DNA of 64,000 nt from an uncultured Tenacibaculum sp. (GCA_947497895.1 CANMIL010000001.1:682001-746000); one strand, 5' to 3'; shown: positions 45,132-52,760, numbered from the stretch's first letter. Made by a program: numbers and translations. The notes: a model not told the origin generated them from the sequence alone.

Positions 45132-45770
45132 ATGAAAAAATATATTGGAATATTATTAATTCTTTTCACAATAATTGCAAAAGGACAAACCAAAAAAGAA
45201 ATAAAGGAAACTTTAAAAAATATTGAATCCAAAGAAGAGTTTAAAAAGTATAAATCTAAAAATTCTCATTGGGTTATTGAATTTATTGAACTAAACACAT
45301 TGAATTCTGAAATCCCTAAAAGACTACTGCGGTTAAGAAAAGGAGAAATAAAAAAGATAAAAATCGAAAATGGAAATTATTATTATAAGTTAATAAGTTC
45401 TTCCAAAGAAACTGAATATCGTGCAAGTTATATCTACTTAAATGCAGATGAATTAACTAAAAAAGAAATCGATTCAATTAGACCGATTATAATAAAAAAA
45501 TATAAATCTGGAGTTTCATTTATTGATTTAGTCAAAGAATATAATATGGATGGTAATTCTAAAAAAGGAGATCTAGGATGGTTTAAAAAAGGAAAGCTCG
45601 TTCCTGATTTTGAAAAAGCAGTTATTGAACATAAAGAATCTGATATTTTTACTGTTGATGTAGATAATTCAGACAAATATTACATGAAAAATTGGTATTA
45701 TGTAGTTCTAAAAACACATAAAGACAGAATTAATAAAACACAAACTTACATTAGAATAAAAGAGCAGTAG
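45132..45770 (+). CDS. Cassette 7: exported parvulin-like peptidyl-prolyl isomerase
   Basis: 212 residues. Signal peptide (MKKYIGILLILFTIIAKGQ), a lysine-rich helical N-domain, then a PpiC-type rotamase domain at about 95-205. Supporting stretches are IRPIIIKKYKSGVSFIDLVK, NSKKGDLGWFKKGKLVPDFE with KAVIEH following, and WYYVVLKTHK. The GDLGWF...LVPDFEKA core is the parvulin signature. It would assist protein folding in the periplasm. An enzyme with a housekeeping-type fold is unusual in such an array. Cassette ends pair only over five bases (GTTAG / CTAAC). Confidence 0.75.
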   Translation: MKKYIGILLILFTIIAKGQTKKEIKETLKNIESKEEFKKYKSKNSHWVIEFIELNTLNSEIPKRLLRLRKGEIKKIKIENGNYYYKLISSSKETEYRASYIYLNADELTKKEIDSIRPIIIKKYKSGVSFIDLVKEYNMDGNSKKGDLGWFKKGKLVPDFEKAVIEHKESDIFTVDVDNSDKYYMKNWYYVVLKTHKDRINKTQTYIRIKEQ

Positions 45771-45970
45771 CTAACATCTTGTATAAAACATAGCCAATAA
45801 GTGCACATTCGAGAGGTATGTTTATATTTAGAAAGTCCGCCAAATTCAAAAATTTGGCTTTTAAAAAAAGGAAAAATTAAAAACAAAATAAAAAGTTTTG
45901 GCTAAGTGCTTAATCGGAAATTAATCGCTTTTTAATTTTCGTACTAATCATAACCAAAGCCGTTGTGTAA
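45767..45970 (+). repeat. attC site of cassette 7 (long class)
   Basis: R' AGCTAAC at 45769, then TGTATAAAACATAGCCAATA and AAGTCCGCCAAATT / AATTTGGC as in attC 6; R'' GTTGTGTAA at 45962. About 200 bases, the longest site here. Confidence 0.78.
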
Positions 45971-45982
45971 TTAAAAATTTCT

Positions 45983-46606
45983 ATGGAGAATTTTGAAATT
46001 AAATCTAATTTATTGAGAGAAAAATGGGATTCAATAAATACTGTATATTATTCTTTAAAAGAAGAGTTGTCAAAATATGAATCAGGTATTGAATTTGATG
46101 AACTTTATGATTTTCTTTTAGAAGAATGGAGAAGTATTTATTCTAGTTTTGTGCTTTACCCTTTAAAAGAAAAAATCTTAGAGCTCTTTTTACAGGCTCA
46201 AAAAATAAGTTCTAAATTGGAACACTCAGCTAAAGAAGAGTCCAAAATTTATTCAGTCCACTTTTATCTATATCAATATTTTCATATTGGAATTATACCT
46301 CCGGACCACTCTCCTGATCTCTCCTTAGATACTGCAAACATCGGTAATCCAAATAAAATACTTTATAGAGTATTTGAAGAAATTTGTTCAGAATTAGAAT
46401 TAGACCATATTACTAAAAGTGATTTATTTGATGAAGATTTTGAAGATTTTTATGAAGTTGAAGTCGAACTATTACGTTTTTTTTTATCTGAATGTTGGAA
46501 TGAAGTAAAATCACAAACGAAATTGAATGTTAAAGGAATACTTTTCGAGTCTACTGGAGCTGACATCGATTACAATTTAGATGAAAACAAAAAGATTGAA
46601 TCATAA
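45983..46606 (+). CDS. Cassette 8: acidic cytoplasmic protein of unknown function
   Basis: 207 residues, no signal peptide, very acidic and helical, aromatic-rich (YDFLLEEWRSIYSSFVLYPL near 43-62, DEDFEDFYEVEVELLRFFLS near 147-166). The middle holds HFYLYQYFHIGIIPPDHSPD near 93-112. No recognised family; strongly acidic small cassette proteins could be DNA mimics or immunity proteins, but nothing supports that directly. Confidence 0.62.
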   Translation: MENFEIKSNLLREKWDSINTVYYSLKEELSKYESGIEFDELYDFLLEEWRSIYSSFVLYPLKEKILELFLQAQKISSKLEHSAKEESKIYSVHFYLYQYFHIGIIPPDHSPDLSLDTANIGNPNKILYRVFEEICSELELDHITKSDLFDEDFEDFYEVEVELLRFFLSECWNEVKSQTKLNVKGILFESTGADIDYNLDENKKIES

Positions 46607-46611
46607 AAACT

Positions 46612-46667
46612 ATCCACAACACTACCTAAACTGCATTAAAACGCAGCTTAGTCGAAATGTTATGATT
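46612..46667 (+). repeat. attC site of cassette 8 (short class)
   Basis: R' ATCCACAAC, inner CTAAACTGC / GCAGCTTAG identical to attC 1 and 2, R'' GTTATGAT at 46659. The R' pairs with the cassette start GTTGTGTAA at seven of nine bases. Confidence 0.78.
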
Positions 46668-46675
46668 AATTAGAA

Positions 46676-47089
46676 ATGAACGAAATATACCTATCCAAAA
46701 CGAATAATGAGCAGAACCGAGAAGTTATTGTCGAAGGAGATGACCATTCTGTTTGGGCTTATGTATTAAAACACTCTGATGAGAGTATCGGATTGGAGTT
46801 TGACGGATTCATATGTTCACGCGGAACTCTTGTGGAAAATAGTAAAGAAGTTAAAGAATTTATTGACAAAGCTATTTCGCCACCTTTGATGAAAAAGTAT
46901 TCTAACGAATTCTCTGTTCAGAAAAGTATCGAAAACGAAAATATAGTAATCGAATGGAACGGAAATGAAATAAAAGTGAAATTGAACGGAATTGATTTTT
47001 TGATTATGGACATTAAAAACCAAAAATCATATTCAAAAGCCACTTCTGAAAACGGACCTTATGGAATTCCAATCGGAGAAAAAAACTAA
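46676..47089 (+). CDS. Cassette 9: small soluble protein of unknown function
   Basis: 137 residues, no signal peptide. The N-terminal half has EGDDHSVWAYVLKHSDESIG (20-39) and LEFDGFICSRGTLVENSKEV (40-59); the C-terminal half is beta-rich (IVIEWNGNEIKVKLNGIDFL) and ends NGPYGIPIGEKN. I do not recognise the family. The cassette begins GTTATGATT and ends AACCACAAC, complementary at seven of nine positions. Confidence 0.6.
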   Translation: MNEIYLSKTNNEQNREVIVEGDDHSVWAYVLKHSDESIGLEFDGFICSRGTLVENSKEVKEFIDKAISPPLMKKYSNEFSVQKSIENENIVIEWNGNEIKVKLNGIDFLIMDIKNQKSYSKATSENGPYGIPIGEKN

Positions 47090-47140
47090 CCACAACAACA
47101 CCTAAACGGCATTAAAATGCCGCCTCGTAAAAAAGTCGAA
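47088..47140 (+). repeat. Degenerate attC of cassette 9 (short class)
   Basis: R' AACCACAAC and the inner stem CGGCATT/AATGCCG are good, but the place of R'' has GTCGAAT instead of GTT, so recombination here is probably lost. Confidence 0.6.
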
Positions 47141-47141
47141 T

Positions 47142-47630
47142 ATGAAAAAAGAAAAAACAATCGGAATTATGTGGTTGGCTTTAAGTTTTATTAATTTTTA
47201 TCAAGGCTGTAGTTATATATTCCAATATTCTACACCTGGAGTTTTATGGCTCTTTATGATTCCGATTATAATAGCATATGTAAAAATCGTTTGCGGAGTT
47301 TTAAGTTTATTCATCGCAGTTAAGTTTCTGAAGAACGAATCTGAATATAATTATATGATCTTGCCTATTACTTTTCTTCTAATTATATATTTAATTGATG
47401 ATATAATTCAGTACGGGTTTTCAACGGTTTATTACTCTGGCGAAAATATTTTATTATTGATGCTAATTGCAATAACTTTTTATAAACTAAAAAAGAGAAT
47501 AAGAATTACTAATCTGATAGTAGAAGTAAAACAAAACAAGATGAGTACATTAGGTGCTTTAGTATTAGGGGTTATGCCATATATACTTTCCGAATTAATA
47601 ACCTATAATTTCTATAAATTCTTGCACTGA
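47142..47630 (+). CDS. Cassette 10: small multi-pass membrane protein
   Basis: 162 residues with four or five membrane helices (about 8-27, 35-60, 72-90, 98-112 and a C-terminal one near 137-155 around LGALVLGVMPYILSELITYN). It starts MKKEKTIGIMWLALSFINFY. No family assigned. It is the first gene after the junction lost from attC 9, so it could no longer be excised together with a functional left core. Confidence 0.62.
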   Translation: MKKEKTIGIMWLALSFINFYQGCSYIFQYSTPGVLWLFMIPIIIAYVKIVCGVLSLFIAVKFLKNESEYNYMILPITFLLIIYLIDDIIQYGFSTVYYSGENILLLMLIAITFYKLKKRIRITNLIVEVKQNKMSTLGALVLGVMPYILSELITYNFYKFLH

Positions 47631-47631
47631 A

Positions 47632-47690
47632 AAACTACACGAAACACAAAATGGATTTCAATACACCGCAGCTAATCAAAAAGTTATAAT
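47632..47690 (+). repeat. Decayed attC-like site after cassette 10
   Basis: AAACACAAAATGG...CCGCAGCTAATCAAAAAG leads into a good R'' GTTATAAT at 47683. The R' side and inner stem are poorly preserved compared with attC 1, 2 and 8. Confidence 0.4.
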
Positions 47691-47707
47691 TATAAAAAAA
47701 GAAACAA

Positions 47708-48033
47708 ATGAAAGAGTTTAAATTATGGTTAGAGTATGAAGAAATAGATCCAGGTAATTGGGATATTGATAATGAATTTGCAAACATTCAAGTACATTTA
47801 TCTGATGGAAGACAATACGGAATTAATGTTTGGACATATAAATTCCTTGAAACAACCATCAAAATGGATAAAAAAAAAATGAAAATTTAAATGGCATGTA
47901 TCAAATACCTCCGGACTTATTTGTAAAAGAATTGAGTAGGAATTGTATTGAACAAACAATTAAAGACCTTTTAAAATTAGGCGATTTAGAAGAAGTTCTT
48001 AATCCATCAATAAAAATCGAAAATCAATACTAA
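47708..48033 (+). pseudogene. Small gene with a one-base deficit in an A10 run
   Basis: The frame from ATG 47708 stops after 60 residues just past ten A (47870-47879). If one A is added the frame continues NLNGMYQIPPDLFVKELSRN and further to KIENQY and the stop at 48031-48033, giving about 108 residues. The downstream part is plainly protein-like. The N-terminus reads KEFKLWLEYEEIDPGNWDID and FANIQVHLSDGRQYGINVW, typical of small 'DUF2442-like/plasmid' proteins, but the family is not certain. Either a true frameshift, slippage-dependent expression, or a sequencing error. Confidence 0.6.
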
Positions 48034-48235
48034 TGAAACAAAAAAAATTAAATCTATAATCGATATTATAAGCTTATTGACAATAGTTACTGGCCTATTT
48101 GGAATGATGTTTTCCTTTCCTTTCCTATAGTCGGTACTACTTGAAGATTTAGTTGGAGCTGGATTTCCTTTTGTTTCTGGTGCTATTTTATTTGGTTCTG
48201 GATTAATCGCCTTAACAATAAATAACAAAAAATAA
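48033..48235 (+). pseudogene. Broken small membrane protein gene with a one-base deficit in an A8 run and a TAG
   Basis: The ATG overlaps the previous stop codon (TAATG). The frame stops after eight codons; adding one A to the A8 run (48040-48047) opens IKSIIDIISLLTIVTGLFGM. A TAG (48128-48130) follows, after which the same frame continues to VGAGFPFVSGAILFGSGLIA and the end at 48235. The restored product would be about 67 residues with two membrane helices. Two separate lesions make real decay more likely here than in its neighbour. Confidence 0.55.
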
Positions 48236-48236
48236 A

Positions 48237-48290
48237 AACACTTAAACTTCACTAAAAAGTATCTTAGTCAAACTTTTACACAATATTTAA
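48237..48290 (+). repeat. Decayed attC-like site (right end of recognisable array)
   Basis: AACACTTAAACTTCACTAAA ... TATCTTAGTCAAAC lines up with the short attC class (AACACTACCTAAACTGCATT ... GCAGCTTAGTCGAAA), but the R'' has become CTTTTACAC and the inner stem no longer pairs well. Confidence 0.4.
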
Positions 48291-48297
48291 AATCATC

Positions 48298-48741
48298 ATG
48301 AGAAACATTCAATTTTACTTTCTGATATTAACCTTTTGTGGGTGCATGCCTTCCAAAAATGTAAAAGCTAATATTTCTCTTCACGAAATTGGAATTCCTT
48401 CTGTTATTGAAGTAGGCTCGAAAAGTTACTCAAAATCAGATTATGGTATTATTAGAGGCCAGTTTTTCAACCGAATTGATAGCTTGCCAATAGCAAAAGC
48501 ATTAGTTAAATTAACAGAATTTATAACCATTGCAGATGAAAATGGAAAATTCTCAATTGATTTACCACCCTATTCAAATCCATATAACATTGAATTTAGT
48601 TGCTTCGGATTTAATAGTATCTCAAAAAGTATAAATTTAGAAAACAAGGAAATAGTAGATCTAAAAATATATCTCGGTGTAACTGACTCTTGCTATGATT
48701 TTACAACAGAAAAATCAAGAAAACTCAAAAAGAAACTTTGA
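48298..48741 (+). CDS. Exported protein with carboxypeptidase-regulatory-like domain
   Basis: 147 residues. A signal peptide (MRNIQFYFLILTFCGCMPS) has a weak lipobox (FCGC), so it may be a lipoprotein. A single CarboxypepD_reg-like beta-sandwich follows at about 50-128 (GIIRGQFFNRIDSLPIAKAL, ITIADENGKFSIDLPP, YNIEFSCFGF). In Bacteroidota such domains usually sit at the start of TonB receptors; here it is the whole protein. The tail is lysine-rich. Confidence 0.68.
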   Translation: MRNIQFYFLILTFCGCMPSKNVKANISLHEIGIPSVIEVGSKSYSKSDYGIIRGQFFNRIDSLPIAKALVKLTEFITIADENGKFSIDLPPYSNPYNIEFSCFGFNSISKSINLENKEIVDLKIYLGVTDSCYDFTTEKSRKLKKKL

Positions 48742-48883
48742 CAATAAAACAGAGAACTCAAAGCCAAATACGGATTATAACAACCATCACACAATACAAC
48801 GAACTAGCTAAATCAAAAACAATTATTTTTTGATTATATTTAGAAAAAATCGCTACTATTGATAGCTGAAATTAGCATATATA

Positions 48884-49171
48884 ATGAAATCGAAACTATC
48901 AAAATTACTATTGGTTCTGACTGTTATTGGAATAGGATATGTCAGTTACAAACTTCACTCCGAAGATAATTATTCTGTCGCTAGGGATAAAATGGAAAAT
49001 CTCCTTTCAGAAAACAAGTTTGAAACTCAAGATAGAAATAAATTGATTAGAGATTTTGAAAGTGAAATCAAGAAAAGCGAAAATCGCGATCGAATCGTTA
49101 ATATTCTTGATGGCACAATCCTAATTTTTTTAACTGGATTATATTTCTTAACTCCAATACAAAAGAACTAA
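48884..49171 (+). CDS. Small two-helix membrane protein
   Basis: 95 residues with a membrane helix at about 6-23 (SKLLLVLTVIGIGYVSYKLH), a charged, probably coiled-coil middle (RDKMENLLSENKFETQDRNK, RDFESEIKKSENRDR) and a second helix at about 73-90 (ILDGTILIFLTGLYFLTP). Function unknown. The region before it (48765-48880) contains an AT-rich hairpin, CTAAATCAAAAA ... TTTTTTGATTATATTTAG. Confidence 0.55.
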   Translation: MKSKLSKLLLVLTVIGIGYVSYKLHSEDNYSVARDKMENLLSENKFETQDRNKLIRDFESEIKKSENRDRIVNILDGTILIFLTGLYFLTPIQKN

Positions 49172-49247
49172 CCTCAAAGTAACCAAAACTAAATTAGAAA
49201 ACATTATACAATAAAAATCATCTGTGATACAAATAAAAAATTTGAAA

Positions 49248-49832
49248 ATGAAAAAAATAATCTTTACCATACTCGCCATTTTAATTACATCAATATCAAT
49301 ATTCCTTTATGTCAATAAAGATAAATTCGTTTATGTAGGATCAGTAGATATTATTGAAGTCGATTGTAGTAAAAAAAAACAGATTTTAGATGAAGTTCTT
49401 GAAAGTGACCAAAGGATTAGAAAATCAAATGAACTCATCAAATACGCCAAAGAAGATCACAGGAATCAAGAGCTGGTAATTAGCATTATTGAAAAATGTG
49501 GTATGCCTACATTGAATGAAGTTTCTCAAAGACAGATGGTTGCTGTGTGGTTAGTTTTGCAACACACTACTCATAAGCATAGAAAAAAGTACTTTCACTT
49601 GATAGAAGAAGCTGTAAAAAATGGAGACTTATCGAAATCCCATTATGCATTGATGAAAGATAGGATTTTAATGCATGAAGGCAAGCCCCAAATATATGGT
49701 TCACAAATAAAAGACGGTAAATTGTATACATTAGAAAATCCTGAAACTGTCAATGAAAGAAGAAAAGAAATGGGTATGGAAACAATAGAAGATTATTTAA
49801 AGCATTTCAACATTCAATTTAGTGCAAATTAA
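49248..49832 (+). CDS. DUF6624 protein with N-terminal membrane anchor
   Basis: 194 residues. A single hydrophobic helix at about 4-22 (IIFTILAILITSISIFLYVN) is followed by a DUF6624 domain at about 60-190. Its hallmarks are visible: VWLVLQHTTHKHRKKYFHLI, then EEAVKNGDLSKSHYALMKDR, the phrase EGKPQIYGSQ, and ENPETVNERRKEMGMETIED followed by YL. The family is spread across many phyla with unknown function; the conserved H and QxYGTQ-type residues suggest an enzyme. ATG 49248 is preferred over an in-frame upstream GTG because it starts the membrane helix. Confidence 0.78.
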   Translation: MKKIIFTILAILITSISIFLYVNKDKFVYVGSVDIIEVDCSKKKQILDEVLESDQRIRKSNELIKYAKEDHRNQELVISIIEKCGMPTLNEVSQRQMVAVWLVLQHTTHKHRKKYFHLIEEAVKNGDLSKSHYALMKDRILMHEGKPQIYGSQIKDGKLYTLENPETVNERRKEMGMETIEDYLKHFNIQFSAN

Positions 49833-49978
49833 AAACATCATATCGTTATGATATGTATGATTTATTGCTGAGTTTAACCTAATTTACAGGTTATTTGGAG
49901 CATCTGAAGCGATATTCCTCAAGAATACCCTGCTTAAAACAAAAACTAATATTACCCAAAAAGTTGGCTATAGGTAAA

Positions 49979-50104
49979 ATGAAAACCAGAAGCACATATA
50001 CCTCTTCAATAGAATACATAGATAGTCTTAAATTCGACTACTTCGAAACCTATTCTTTACAAAGAGGAGTAAAATCTAAGGATAAAATCAAAAGATCGTA
50101 TTAA
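49979..50104 (+). CDS. Possible small ORF or gene remnant
   Basis: 41 codons (MKTRSTYTSSIEYIDSLKFD ... SKDKIKRSY) ending one base before the VOC gene. An in-frame TTG further upstream (49895) would make 69 residues. No family is recognised; the lack of a good start and the composition would also fit the 3' end of a decayed gene. Confidence 0.3.
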   Translation: MKTRSTYTSSIEYIDSLKFDYFETYSLQRGVKSKDKIKRSY

Positions 50105-50105
50105 A

Positions 50106-50531
50106 ATGACAACAACATTTCTAACATTCGTAGGAGACCAATGTGGAAAAGCAGAAGAAGCTATAAGGTTTTATACTTCTATTTTTCCAAATTCAGAAAT
50201 TAAAAATATAACCAAATACTCAAAAGGAGAAGCTGGTGGCACACCTGAACTTATTAAACACGGTGTATTTACATTAAATGGAGTTGAATATATGGTTTCA
50301 GAGAGTAACTATAAGCATCATTGGTCTTTTTCTCCAGCAGTTTCTATTTGTATTATTCATCGTTCTGAAGAACTGATACAAACACTTTTCGAAAAGATTT
50401 CTTCTAATAACGGTCAAATAATGGTTCCACTAGAAGATTATAAAGGTGAAGGAGATTACGGTTTCGGTAAAAAGTTTGGTTGGTGTGAGGATACGTATGG
50501 TGTTTCATGGCAATTTATTCTTTCTGACTAA
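50106..50531 (+). CDS. VOC-superfamily (PhnB-like) protein
   Basis: 141 residues with the PhnB/3-demethylubiquinone-methyltransferase-like fold of the vicinal oxygen chelate superfamily. TFVGDQCGKAEEAIRFYTSI (7-26) and FPNSEIKNITKYSKGE open it, GVFTLNGVEYMVSESN follows, and it ends with FGWCEDTYGVSWQFI near 123-137. The metal ligands of true glyoxalases are not obvious. Such proteins are often of unknown substrate or resistance-related. It is one of few recognisable enzymes in the accessory zone. Confidence 0.83.
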   Translation: MTTTFLTFVGDQCGKAEEAIRFYTSIFPNSEIKNITKYSKGEAGGTPELIKHGVFTLNGVEYMVSESNYKHHWSFSPAVSICIIHRSEELIQTLFEKISSNNGQIMVPLEDYKGEGDYGFGKKFGWCEDTYGVSWQFILSD

Positions 50532-50587
50532 TTTGAAATAGCGATTTTTAGTTATTTTTGAGAAAAGATAGCTATAACCGTTTACAT

Positions 50588-51127
50588 ATGGAACTTCTCA
50601 AACAAAAAAGAAAGAAAACAATATTTTTACTCTGCTTATCGTTGTCAGTATCATGCTTTTCCCAGCATACAAAAAGCTATCTTGATTTTGCGAACGACTT
50701 TATCTTCTTAGATTCATCTAAAGTTGAAACGAAATGGAAAAATGGCACAGTGAAAGAATTAAAAAACATTGTAGTTATCGAGCATAACAATCGTAGATAT
50801 GAATGTTTAACAGGCGAGTTTTTCCAGTTTAACAGAAAAGGAATCAAAAGAACCAAATCATTATTCGACAAATATGGAAACTATTTACATTACAGTTTTT
50901 TCGATATAGATGGAAACATCATTCAGGAAAACAGTACTATAAAAATTGATTTTAATAAAGAAGCTGATTTAGTTGAGATAACGATACACGAAAAAGAATA
51001 TATTAAAACCAAAAATGATTTCTACCTGTACAAAGAAGGTAACAAACTCAATGGAAAAAAAATAGGTAAATGGTTCACCTATGATTGTCAGGGAAACATA
51101 GTGAAAGAGAAAAAGTATTCTTATTAA
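50588..51127 (+). CDS. Exported protein with YwqK/MORN-like C-terminus
   Basis: 179 residues from the ATG at 50588, with a signal peptide (hydrophobic IFLLCLSLSVSCFSQ near 11-25; the cysteine in SVSC could be a lipobox). The mature part has FQFNRKGIKRTKSLFDKYGN and, at the end, LNGKKIGKWFTYDCQGNIVK, the 'NGK..G.W..Y...G......' phrase of MORN-variant/YwqK repeats. An earlier in-frame TTG (50558) would place ten extra residues ahead of the signal peptide. Function unknown. Confidence 0.6.
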   Translation: MELLKQKRKKTIFLLCLSLSVSCFSQHTKSYLDFANDFIFLDSSKVETKWKNGTVKELKNIVVIEHNNRRYECLTGEFFQFNRKGIKRTKSLFDKYGNYLHYSFFDIDGNIIQENSTIKIDFNKEADLVEITIHEKEYIKTKNDFYLYKEGNKLNGKKIGKWFTYDCQGNIVKEKKYSY

Positions 51128-51268
51128 TTATACCAATATCTAAAAGTATATCGAAGCCATAATAAAACTATAACCACGATTTATTTAAAGACAACTATTA
51201 AATTAAAAATCAATATCTTTATACTATATTTTGTTATATAAATGGCTATGTGATACAAAATTGTTAGT

Positions 51269-51637
51269 TTGAAAAAGTATATAAAACATATCATTTCCTT
51301 TCTTTTAATAATTGGTCTTACGATCAATCTTTGTTCTGTAAACTCTCAAACAAATTCTTCTAACTATTATCAAGTTTCACATCTTAATGCTCGAAATGAA
51401 TCGAGAAACTCGAATAACAAGGTTTATGTTTTCAGGAGATATTTTCTGAAGAAAAACGCACGTGTACCTCTAATATCCTACCTTAAACTTCGAGATATTC
51501 ACAATTTTTTAGTTAAGAATATTTTTAAAAAATATATTCCATTATATCAAAAAATAAGTTCCAGAATAACTCAACATGTTTTTCTGAATAAAAAAATTAC
51601 CTCCTATTACCACTATCCAAGTTTATACATAGCATAG
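51269..51637 (+). CDS. Small basic exported protein with TTG start
   Basis: 122 residues from a TTG codon, since no ATG opens the signal peptide (KKYIKHIISFLLIIGLTINL). The mature part is very basic and aromatic (VYVFRRYFLKKNARVPLISY, FLVKNIFKKYIPLYQKISSR). No family assigned. It is followed by a short gene at 51717. The unusual start codon lowers confidence. Confidence 0.45.
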   Translation: MKKYIKHIISFLLIIGLTINLCSVNSQTNSSNYYQVSHLNARNESRNSNNKVYVFRRYFLKKNARVPLISYLKLRDIHNFLVKNIFKKYIPLYQKISSRITQHVFLNKKITSYYHYPSLYIA

Positions 51638-51716
51638 AGTAGATTTTTAATTCTATGCACACGTGCTTCCGAGCATAAATAATGAAGTCAATATTCAACT
51701 ACTAATCATTATTAAA

Positions 51717-51899
51717 ATGTGTAAACAAAAAGATAAAAATAAATTGGAGAAATCCAGAAAACTAGGTTATAAGATAAAGCATAGACTAATTGCTATGATA
51801 ACCGCATTTATGATAGGAATGTCAAACGCAATGTACAATGAAGACAAATCATTAAACGAGAATCAATATAGAATTGAGCAAAAAGATAAAAAAGAATGA
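51717..51899 (+). CDS. Possible small basic protein overlapping the next gene
   Basis: 60 residues (MCKQKDKNKLEKSRKLGYKI, then a short hydrophobic AMITAFMIGMSNAM and a charged end). Its TGA overlaps the ATG at 51896 (ATGA). Coding status is uncertain, but the coupling-type overlap and lysine-rich N-terminus speak for it. Confidence 0.4.
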   Translation: MCKQKDKNKLEKSRKLGYKIKHRLIAMITAFMIGMSNAMYNEDKSLNENQYRIEQKDKKE

Positions 51900-51937
51900 C
51901 AACAGTAAAAATGGACACATTAAATGTTTACACTCAT

Positions 51938-52699
51938 ATGAAATCATGGCTATTTCTAATTCTTATTATTGTATTCACTTCTTGTGACAAATACTCTCGT
52001 GAAAAATACCCACAATTAGTTTCTAAAAGAGAAAGTTATAAAGAAATCAACAGCTGTTATTCTAAAGAGTTCCATAATTTTAATCAAATACCAGGTACTA
52101 TTCAAAACAGAATTAATAGACATTTGACAAAAAGACTAGGTATCAATAATTTCAAGGAATTGAAATTTAAAAATGGTTTCATTCTTTCAAATGTTCCTAT
52201 TAAAATTAAAACTAATAACAAATCCGTATCTATAGCAGATCTTCTTGGAAAAGAGGTCAATAAACAAGATTGCGATACAATTTTGATTAGCCCCATATAT
52301 TCAGTGTATCATGAATTAGAAAAACCTGAATTGGGTATTGAAAAAATAAGTTTTAATCTAATGATTGATAAAAATGGAAAATGTATTAAAGATATTGATT
52401 TTCCAAAAGTTAATTTCGCAAATAATATCATTCCTATTGATTCTGTTCATTCTGAATTAATTCGTAGAAAAATTTCACCGAAAAAATTACATATCGATTT
52501 TTGGTTTGATAACAGAAAGGACACTTTTTTTTGGGCAACAAGTACAGTAATTAGTGAAGGAAGTATATTAGGTCCAAGTTGTTTTCCTAATGTTCAATAT
52601 CATTTTAAAATGAATGCGAAAAGCGGTGAAATAACAGAATATAATTTTCAAAATAGAGAAGATTATTTTTTTGGTAAATATAATCTCTATGATGAATAA
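51938..52699 (+). CDS. Lipoprotein of unknown function
   Basis: 253 residues from ATG 51938, which begins a lipoprotein signal peptide (MKSWLFLILIIVFTSCDKYS, lipobox FTSC). The mature part contains IPGTIQNRINRHLTKRLGIN and a later segment MIDKNGKCIKDIDFPKV similar in style to TonB-C-like 'idknGkv' strands. It ends with beta strands. An in-frame ATG at 51896 is possible but would leave the signal sequence internal. No family is recognised. Confidence 0.62.
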   Translation: MKSWLFLILIIVFTSCDKYSREKYPQLVSKRESYKEINSCYSKEFHNFNQIPGTIQNRINRHLTKRLGINNFKELKFKNGFILSNVPIKIKTNNKSVSIADLLGKEVNKQDCDTILISPIYSVYHELEKPELGIEKISFNLMIDKNGKCIKDIDFPKVNFANNIIPIDSVHSELIRRKISPKKLHIDFWFDNRKDTFFWATSTVISEGSILGPSCFPNVQYHFKMNAKSGEITEYNFQNREDYFFGKYNLYDE

Positions 52700-52760
52700 T
52701 AGTGTTTAAAGTAATATCCTTAAGCTAGCCCTATTCCCCTATCAATATCGACAACTTTTT

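Larger units (their letters stand above)
40581..48290 (+). mobile_element. Integron-like gene cassette array without integrase (CALIN-like)
   Basis: About ten consecutive plus-strand genes, each followed by an imperfect palindrome with R' (ending AAC) and R'' (starting GTT). Junction GTT cores are at 40658, 41239, 41749, 42596, 43262, 44048, 45112, 45962, 46659 and 47683. In each well-preserved cassette the bases after the junction are complementary to the R' box at the other end of the same cassette, as expected if excised circles rebuild a paired R'/R'' stem. Genes start 10-28 bases after a junction, except in cassette 6. No tyrosine recombinase gene is present in the window, so mobilisation would need an integrase in trans or beyond the window. 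Confidence 0.82.

Noticed and set aside
41191..46667. Repeated palindromes taken as a CRISPR array
   Set aside because: The repeats differ in length (56-204 bases), the spaces between them are whole genes of 400-700 bases, and no cas genes are present.
48765..48880. AT-rich hairpin before the gene at 48884 as another attC
   Set aside because: It lacks a clear AAC/GTT pair at its ends and any complementarity with a cassette start; more likely a weak terminator.
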